64,000 bases of DNA. Source: Nageia nagi (Eukaryota > Pinophyta). The translations under genes and the position numbers were made by a program. Below, piece after piece: positions 56,612 through 64,000 of this stretch. Location: the NCBI GenBank assembly GCA_050084985.1, contig JBITNC010000001.1:6510001-6574000 (forward strand). The letters run 5' to 3'. The notes under the pieces were generated by a model that had not been told where the DNA came from, ran no database searches, and worked only from the letters and a program-made list of their open reading frames with translations. The stretch's first letter is position 1; the number at the start of each line of letters is the position of its first letter.

Positions 56612-57815
56612 AAGGGTCCCAATGTTACCCCACTTTTAATTTGGGTGCCCTAGGAAAGATCTTTAAGTGGAGTCGCCAAGGAAAAAGCTACTAAACAAGC
56701 TATCTTTAGGATACTATTTGGAAAACTGTAAAAATCCATATCCAAGGTTAGATATGGAAGATATGATGTACCTCCTTTATACTATTTCAATCATGATTCT
56801 GGCCATTTCATTATGTCAGATACTTGAAAAGTTGATGCACTTACATCCATGCCTCAAAAAAGAGAGGTGATGGTTTGGATAAGTGGAAATGGAAATGAAA
56901 TGTATGCCACTAGCGACCTAAAAGATAGTGACCATGATGCTGGTGCCCTATTTTTAGCTATGTTACATGCTAGAGATGAGAACTTGCAATGATATGTTAG
57001 TCCTAAAATAATAGGATGGATGCATAGTAAGTTACATCTTCCATCAGATATGATCTAATGTCATCTATCTTACTTATGGTTGCATCATCAATTTATCTTT
57101 TAAGTGAGTGAACTCTCACTATATGTATTGATGGCCATCGATGATCATGCTTTTTTATGTCCATGATTCGAAAATAGTATACTTTATATGGGTTCAAAAC
57201 AAAAACCATATAGATACATAGCAAAATGTATTATCCATTAGAGATGATCCAATGTCAACAAATTGTTAACAACTATATCATTGGTTTACTTTTAAGTGAG
57301 GGAACTCTCATTAGCTTTTTTATGGGCCATCAACGATCATGCATTTTTATTTCCATGATTGAAAGATAGTATGCTTTATATGGGTTCAAAGCAAAGAACC
57401 ATGTGGATACAGAGCAAAATGTATCATCCATTGGAGATGATCCAATGTTAACAAATTGCTAACAACTATATCATCAGTTTACTTTTAAGTGAGGGAACTC
57501 TCACTAGCTATTTCATTGGCCATCGATGATCATGCATTTTAATGCCCATGATTCAAAGATATTAGATTGTCAATTTGTTTTGCATGCCAATGACATTGTT
57601 CTTACAATCAAGCATTCCATCAATATTGTGTCTTTCTTGAATCTATAAAATAAATAAAAAGAGGTTATGCCCCTATGTTTGATATGAATTATTTTGCAAG
57701 GGCATAGAGTTATGCTTTTTAAACATAAAAATGCTTGAGATGGATGGCATTAAAGATTTTTGGTTCCTCCTTTCCATTGAAAGTTGACAACCTATATGCT
57801 CCTAATCCTATTGCA
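56612..57815 (-). other. 3' untranslated region of the Tat-type element
   Basis: Between integrase and polypurine tract. Contains GGGTGCCCTAGG and GTGGAGTCGCCAAGG words and a 192-bp tandem array. No protein recognised; the open frame at 56,667-56,870 is not convincing. Confidence 0.6.
57010..57565 (-). repeat. 192-bp tandem array (~2.8 copies)
   Basis: TAAGTGAG recurs at 57,101, 57,293 and 57,486, giving a 192-193 base period. Each unit has GATGATCCAATGT, AACTCTCACTA, GGCCATCGATGATCATGC and CTTTATATGGGTTCAAA. Tandem arrays in the 3' untranslated region are known for Tat/Ogre-type plant elements and can seed satellites. Confidence 0.88.
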
Positions 57816-58617
57816 TTAAGAATAACATAAGCCCAACCAATTGGGTTCAAATTTGCCTTTAGCATCCTCATTTGCTATTATTTTATTGATATTCTCTTTT
57901 AAGACTAGGTCCCCTATTTTCAACTCTTTAGCTTTTATCTTCTTGCCAAATGCTCTCTTAAGTTTGGTATGGTAGACCTTTTTATGTTCAATGGATTTGA
58001 TTTTTTTTTCATCTAACCTCTCCAATTGTTGTAATCTTACTTTTCTTGCATCCTCATTTGAGAAATCACCCTATAAAGATATCCTAAGAAAAGGAATATC
58101 TAACTCAAGTGGGACAATGGCCTCATCTCCATATACCAATGAAAAGGGAGTTGGGCTAATGGTTGTTTGAACACTAGTTTTGTAGGCCCATAATGCATAT
58201 GGCAATTGCTCATGCCAATCTCTTTTGTATTTTTCCCATGTTTTGGCAAGAATACTCTTAAGTATATTATTTGTTGCTTCAGCTTGACCATTTCCTTGAG
58301 GATAGTAAACTGAAGAAAATGTTTATGTGATGTGAAACTTTTTACAAAATGCTTGCATATCCTTACCCTTGAAATTTGGACCATTACCCATGATCAACCT
58401 TTGTGGCACACCAAATTTAGTGATGATGTATTCTGTAAGGAATGCAATAATATTTTCTTGTATAACTAACTTCATGGGGATGGATCCCACCCACTTGGTA
58501 GTATATTTTGTAGCTATGATGACTAATTTGTGTCCTTCTCTAGAATGAGGATTAATCATATCGATCAAATCTATGCCCCAAGTAGAAAATGGCTATGGAA
58601 AAATAATGGAATTGAGT
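57816..58617 (-). pseudogene. Tat-type gypsy integrase core and C-terminus
   Basis: Minus strand: PFSTWGIDLIDMINPHSREG (first Asp), IIATKYTTKWVGSIPMK, FLTEYIITKFGVPQRLIMGN then GPNFKGK (the second catalytic Asp is Gly), then a shifted frame with YYPQGNGQAEATN (catalytic Glu), WHEQLPYALWAY, and a C-terminal part, LERLDEKKIKSIEHKKVYHT ... LKIGDLVLKENI. WAYKT and GDLVL blocks are usual in Tat/Athila-type integrases. It continues from 62,480 across the 3.83 kb insertion. Confidence 0.88.
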
Positions 58618-59450
58618 TCTTGTGTCATGACCCACCTTAAGAAACTATTTGACCTCGAGTACCATTGAAGATTTGAATGAATTATGTTTGCATAATACTA
58701 TGGTAATGACAAATTTGATATGAGAATATCTATCATTTATGACAATTTGATGGTGGCATCAAAATATTTGGACATAGGTCACAAAGTGGAGAAGTAACCC
58801 AAAGACTTTACGGACTAAAGGTGAATTGGTGATGGGAACGGAAGGGTTAGAGGAGAAAATGATTAGCATTTATTTGCTAACACAATTTATGATCATTGTA
58901 AATCATGTAGATGCATGTAGGATAATTGTTGTGATTATTGATTTTTTGATGAAAATATATTTGCAAAAATGTGTGGATTAACCTTACTCTACAAGATGAG
59001 GTGACCATTGTAGGTAAAGATGTGTTTTCCCTTGTTTGGTAGTTTTGAAATTCAAATTTTGAAATGAAGAGAAAAAAAGGATATACCTTATTTAAATCTA
59101 AAAATTTATATAAGGTTAGAAACATAAATTTAATGAGGTAAAAGTTGAATATGAGTGTCCATATTATTGCCACATAGGGCTAATAGTAAAACACTATTAG
59201 ATAGAGATTAAGGTCTACTTTTGGTATTACATGATATTTAATATCTAAAAAAATAATAGAGTAATGACCCTACTTAGTTTTGTATTTTTGTATTAGGTAT
59301 GGATAAGAGTTAGCACTAAATTGTTAACTAATGAAAAAGATTCTAAAGTATTAAATGTCATTACCATCATTTTAAACTTTAAATAAACCTAACCAAAAAT
59401 TATTGAGGGTGTGAGGAGATGTCCATTTGAACACATTGAGCCACTTTAAC

Positions 59451-59458
59451 TATAAATA
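59451..59458 (+). promoter_or_regulatory. TATA box in the 3.83 kb insertion
   Basis: CTATAAATAAAGG in context resembles the TATA boxes of the LTRs in this window; it suggests U3-R structure. Confidence 0.45.
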
Positions 59459-59636
59459 AAGGAGTAGAGCTTTAGAAAAACCTACCTATCTATCTTTTGA
59501 TATTTTTAATTTATTTTGGTTATTATCAAACTTGGTGTAGAGTTACATGAAAAAAAAGTCTCTCTTTCCTCTTCAAGTCAAGGTGCATTCTTTTACATTT
59601 TTTGCCTAATTAAGCGAGTTCTATTTTGAGATATTT

Positions 59637-60265
59637 AATATGATGTTTATCATAGTGTTTGGTAAAGCTTCAAAGAATTAATTGTTTTAGAAGTGTTGAA
59701 CTATTTAAAGAGACATAGTGGTTCTTTTATTTAAAGATTGTTACCATGTTTTTTTTTTTTTAAAGTAAAGAAATGAAATTTTCTTTTGTTATTCTATTTT
59801 TATTTAGATGTAGGAGTGAAAATTTTCATGTACAAATTGAATTATGTATTTTATGATATTTTAAGAAGACTAGTCAAATATTTCTCCTTATACCTTTAGT
59901 TAGAATTTAATGAATTTATTATGACATGAATTTTATTAAATTTATAATATGATATTTATTATAAGTTTGATAAAGTTTCATATAATTATTTGTTGTTAAA
60001 ACGTGTTGTACAATTTGAAGAGATAGTGGTTAGTTTATTTAAAGGTTGGTACCGTGTATTTTTCTTTAAAAAGTAAAGGAGTGGAATTTTCTTTTGTTAT
60101 TCTTCCTTTATTTAGATGTAAGGGTGGAAAATTTCATGTACAAATTGTATTTATGATATTTTAAGGAGACTAGTCAAATATTTCTCTTTATGCCTTTAGC
60201 TAGAGTTTAATGAATTTATTTTGACATAAATTTTATTAAAGTCTTAATATGACGTTTATCATCTT
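59637..60265 (+). repeat. ~305-bp tandem repeat, two copies plus a start
   Basis: Unit starts AATATGATGTTTATCAT at 59,637, AATATGATATTTATTAT at 59,946 and AATATGACGTTTATCAT at 60,246. Inside each full unit: AGAGA.ATAGTGGTT, AAAGTAAAG..TG.AATTTTC, TTTATTTAGATGTA, AGACTAGTCAAATATTTCTC. Imperfect, about 80% by eye. Confidence 0.85.
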
Positions 60266-62479
60266 AATAAAGAAATATTATCAATTTCATGTGAAAGTAG
60301 GGAAAGATGAATTAATAAAACTATGTTTACTTCTTATTATCTAAGTTTATCAATTAAGCTAATTAGTATCTAATGAGGTGATAAGTTATGTTTAATATTT
60401 TTAATAAGTAATTCAAAAACTCTTTAGAATCTTATATTAAATGAACGATGGTTTTAAGATTATGATATTTGTATAATGTTTAGTAAAATAGTTCATATAG
60501 TACCAATTACATAAATTAATTATTAAGGTATCCAAGACCTTATTATGAATAATTTAATTATTTAAGATGGATTAATTATAGGGTAAATAAATAATGGATT
60601 AATGTACATTGATCAAAGAAAGGAGATAATTTCTCCGGAGGTCTATAGTTAAATTCATTTACATAATGGTCAAGTTTTAAAAAGGTTATCTTGATCCTTC
60701 TCCCTCCTAGTACTCGATCCACCACCAAGCTCCAAGGGGATGTTTGATGCTCACTGCATGAAGATTGATGGCAATGTTCAATAGTTGATACAATGGTCAA
60801 AACTATATGACATTAACAAATTTGAATTATAAATTCATTGGATATGAAATAGTATGATTTGTCAAAAATATTCCATTAGTGATTAAATGAGTTGTATTAT
60901 ATTTGAATTACCTTTGTATAATGCATGATCTCTACTTGTAATAAATTATGGAAGCTTCAAAGTTTATGAAAGTAAATTTCATTCATACATTTCATAAATG
61001 AATTATATTAGGTATTAATTAATAAATATTGTAGATTACTTTTTATTTATATAATTTTTAGAAAAATATTAGTATTGTGATTTAATGAGCTTTCTTTTAA
61101 TTATGATTATTAAATACTACAACTAGTATTGATTATATGGATCACTAGGAGTAAGAATTACTATTTCTTTCATAAAAATATTTAATGGGTAATACAAATA
61201 GATGAAGTAAATGATTTTAACAAAACTTATAAAGAATTAGATTGATTAGAAAACAATCCTAATTTAGAATTAAGGTTCCAAAAGATAATTTAAGAGCATT
61301 TGAGATATTTTAGTGACTCTTGGGATCAAATTGGATATCAATGGGACCCCATGAGATACATGGAATCATTTGAGACTCTTTTTGGATGAATGCAAGAAAA
61401 ATAATGAAGAACCTTTAGCAAGTAAACCTACCTTACTAGATAATAAATAAAAGAAATATTCTTTATGTGAGGACCACATAGAGTTGCATTACTTTTGTAG
61501 AAATAGTGGCTATATCTTTCCTCACAACTTGTTACTTTATGTATTCAAGAGATTTTTTAAAAAGTGGACCTGTATACACAATATAATGCATATGGGATAA
61601 ATAAGAAAACATGTGACTTCTTAAGTAAGCCTATAATCAAAACTTTCAACAAAAATGAATGGTGTTAAACCTTAGAACTTATCTTGTACCATTTCACTAT
61701 CGAAAATATTATTTTATGGTCAATAGGACATAGCTGGTTCTTTTTGTCAACACATTTAAAAATAGATTAGGCTTAAAAACCACTCGAGGATAATATTTAA
61801 TATCCATGGATCCCCAAGTTATGGGCATGGGGATTTCGAACCACATGGTGGGACTAGCCAATAGTTATGGGTAGGTTAGTACTCATATCCCCCAATAGGT
61901 GAGTCAGGTGGGGATAGTAATTGAAAAAACTACTATTATCTAGTGAGGGTAACTAGTATTCATATCACTTGTAGTTAGTATATAGGGGTTTAATGATTGT
62001 TCCATAGGTGATGCTACTTGCTCATAAGGAAGCTTGCCTAGGATAAGTTAACTGCTCTTATGAGATGGAGAGTTATCATCGAAAGATGATGACTAACTTA
62101 ATGGAAGTATGATCTTTTAGGTGTTATGCACCCTAAGTAGAAAACCACTACATCATAATTAGATATCCTATTGTACATGGGACATGGAATAGGAATGGTG
62201 AGGTTACTTTTGAAGCATCTTTTCAATAGGATGAGTGTTGAAAAGTGAACACCAAAAAAATTGATTAGGGTTGGTTACCCTAGGTTCTTAACCAATCTTA
62301 CCATGTGAGTGCTGAGCTAGTTAGCAACATATCAAGCTCATGTGGGATCACATGGTTCATTCCTAGATCATTCGAGTGTTACATTATATAATAATAAAAA
62401 AAAGATAGGTAAAAATTTAGGGCTTTGGTTGATGATAATTAGTGGATACATTACATATTGAGTGGGTTATTATTCTATA

Positions 62480-62800
62480 TTTGCATGCTTTTGGCATTGC
62501 ACACATACTTTCATATGAGTTTTAAAATATGCTTCCATAGTGAGACAATAGTACCCTATTCTTAAGATCTTTTTATAAAGAGCTTTGGCATGAAAATGAC
62601 CATGACATAATTCATTATGAGCTTGCTCTAAAGCAGTAGCTATCTCATCCTATGTTAAACATCTCAACAAGGCACCATAAAAGGATCTTCTATATAAAAC
62701 ATAACCAATAATAACATATTTTATAGCATTCCTTCTCAATCTTAATATATCATTCTTAGTATATCTAGGAGGAATGCTTTGGTATTTTAAGTAGTGATAG
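62480..62800 (-). pseudogene. Tat-type integrase zinc-binding (HHCC) part
   Basis: Minus strand: YQSIPPRYTKNDILRLRRNA, YVLYRRSFYGALLRCL, stop, ALEQAHNELCHGHFHAKALY (H..H), YYCLTMEAYFKTHMKVCVQCQ (C..C) and KHANIE. It links the extra RNase H to the integrase. Two stops follow KHANIE just before the insertion boundary. Confidence 0.85.
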
Positions 62801-62803
62801 ATA

Positions 62804-63310
62804 TCAAAGTACGAATCTTGAAAAGCTAAGAAAGGATAAAATAGAATGAAGATGAGTTATGTAAGATGAAGAACTTAACTTATAGATAGTGAGAATGGTC
62901 TCCTCATCTTCAAGCTCAATTGGTACCAAAGAGGTTGCACTTTCTATAGCATCTACATATCTATTATTAGTACTAGGAATGGTATCAATAGTATATCTAT
63001 CAAGGTTATCTAGCAACTTAATCACAACCACCTTATAAGGCTTTAGTTTCTCATATTTGGTATCATAACTACCCTTCACTTGGTTGAACACAAGCTATGA
63101 ATCCCCATAAATTTCTATGTTTGTGATTTTTAGTTCTAAAATCACCTTCAATCCCAATATTAGAGCCTCATACTCAGCTATATTATTAGTGCATTTGAAA
63201 TCTAATTTGTATGCAATAGGGATTACTTGATAAGTAGGAGAGACCAAAATAATGCCTTCCCTTGCTCTATGAATGCATTTAGAACCATCAAAATATAGGG
63301 TCCAAACTAC
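62804..63310 (-). pseudogene. Additional RNase H domain (Tat lineage mark)
   Basis: Minus strand around 63,300-62,860: FDGSKC (first Asp block), IILVSPTYQVIPIAYKLDFK, CTNNIAEYEALILGLKVILE (Glu), IEIYGD then a stop (Asp), LVFNQVKGSYDTKYEKLKPY, NRYVDAIESATSLVP. This second, plant-type RNase H between the ordinary RNase H and integrase is a known mark of Tat-lineage gypsy elements. Some shifts separate the blocks. Confidence 0.85.
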
Positions 63311-64000
63311 AAGCTCGTATTCTAAAAGATAAATATATAATCAAGGATGGAGATCTCCTCAAAGTCACATCATTGGCACCCTGTTGATAGGTCATCAGGT
63401 TGTTGCATCATGGATCCTCCTCAAAAATGTTAAGAAATTCTTTACAGACCACCTCTTTGCCTTCTTGAGGGAAATCTACTATCAAATCTATAATTACCTA
63501 TCCTTTAATAAATTTTTACTTCACCATATTAATATCAAAAACCTATAATAACATTAGCCACTTTACAAATCTACCTAATAAGTGATGTTTAGCAATAAGA
63601 TATTTTACAATATCAACAAGACTAACAACATATGTGATGCAATATAACAATTAATGCCTTAAATTTTTAGTAGTAAGTATCATAGCAAAGCAAATCTTCT
63701 CCATAGGAGTGTACCTTATCTCATAATCAATAAATGTCTTACTTAGATTATAGATGGCCCTCTCCTTATTATCTTCAATTTTTTGACATAGCATGGTTCC
63801 TATGGCATACAAGGAGGCTAAAATATATAAGTAAGCAAGTTGAAAAAAATCCATGGGAATAAGGATAGGGGGATTGAGAAAATATTTCTTGATATATTCA
63901 AATGCTTTGTGGCAATTCGCATCTCGTACAAACTTAACATCTTTCTTAACTAAGCGAGTGAATGGTCTACACTTATCCCCTAGCTATGAGATGAACCTTC
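63311..64000 (-). pseudogene. Tat-type RT end and first RNase H, cut by window edge
   Basis: Minus strand from the right edge: CRPFTRLVKKDVKFVRDANC, HKAFEYIKKYFLNPPILIP, then the open frame 63,651-63,854 with YLYILASLYAIGTMLCQKIE, RAIYNLSKTFIDYEIRYTPM, EKICFAMILTTKNLRH (DYE.RYT..EK..LA block). Decayed sequence with stops leads to the additional RNase H. The element continues beyond the window to the right, where RT, protease, gag and 5' LTR should lie. Confidence 0.88.

Larger units (their letters stand above)
58623..62455 (+). mobile_element. 3.83 kb insertion, possible long solo LTR
   Basis: It splits the Tat-type integrase between the zinc-binding part and the core. It starts TGTCATGACCC, ends CATTACA, and is flanked by TCTTG (58,618-58,622) and TATTG (62,456-62,460), a 4/5 match. 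A TATA box TATAAATAAAGG lies at 59,451. I found no internal direct repeat at the ends and no retroelement protein, so a solo LTR of a long-LTR element or a non-autonomous element are both possible. Confidence 0.55.

Noticed and set aside
1-64000. Host genes, tRNA, rRNA or organelle inserts
   Set aside because: I looked for conserved protein blocks, tRNA B-box-like words with foldable context and rRNA-like stretches and saw none that I could support. A profile search could still find decayed ones.

Overview
The window reads as intergenic DNA from a large plant nuclear genome. It is strongly AT-rich, and I found no intact host gene, tRNA, rRNA or CRISPR array. Almost all of it is layered, decayed retrotransposons: Ty1/copia, chromodomain Ty3/gypsy, Tat-type gypsy, a gag-only LTR element and two LINEs. 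This fits a large-genome seed plant, possibly a gymnosperm, but the sequence does not fix the species.

Layout. 1-3,990 holds nothing I can name. A minus-strand LINE is the oldest scaffold. Its pieces read in order from ORF1 near 43.3 kb through endonuclease to reverse transcriptase near 4.46 kb, broken by four younger insertions: a copia LTR remnant (4,002-4,462); an 8.5 kb element of unknown type (4,815-13,324) with a long unrecognised coding relic; a large LTR element (13,710-32,215) with gag but no visible pol; and a complete copia element (33,333-41,445). The large LTR element itself hosts a complete copia (16,427-21,606). A second, plus-strand LINE (about 44.0-53.15 kb) is split by a complete minus-strand chromovirus (45,186-51,648). 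From about 54.0 kb to the right edge lies a minus-strand Tat-type gypsy element. It carries a solo copia LTR (56,105-56,606), a 192-bp tandem array behind its integrase, and a 3.83 kb insertion (58,623-62,455) with solo-LTR-like features.

Support for the nesting. Five insertions have exact 5-bp target duplications: TCCCA, TACCA, GGTTT, CTACT and ATGAT. One more has a 4/5 match (TCTTG/TATTG). Host reading frames resume on the far side of the insertions. Every coding relic carries stops and most carry frameshifts; many changes look like C-to-T or G-to-A transitions, as expected for old methylated transposons. Only short frames remain open, the longest being the chromovirus integrase (220 codons) and the first copia's integrase core (201 codons).

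Best candidates for something undescribed: the ~960-codon decayed reading frame at 5.78-8.69 kb with an upstream field of CATAAG motifs; the hairpin-bearing tandem modules and recurrent palindromes in the gag-only element; and the primer-site-like motif shared by that element and a second LTR-like end at 54.0 kb.
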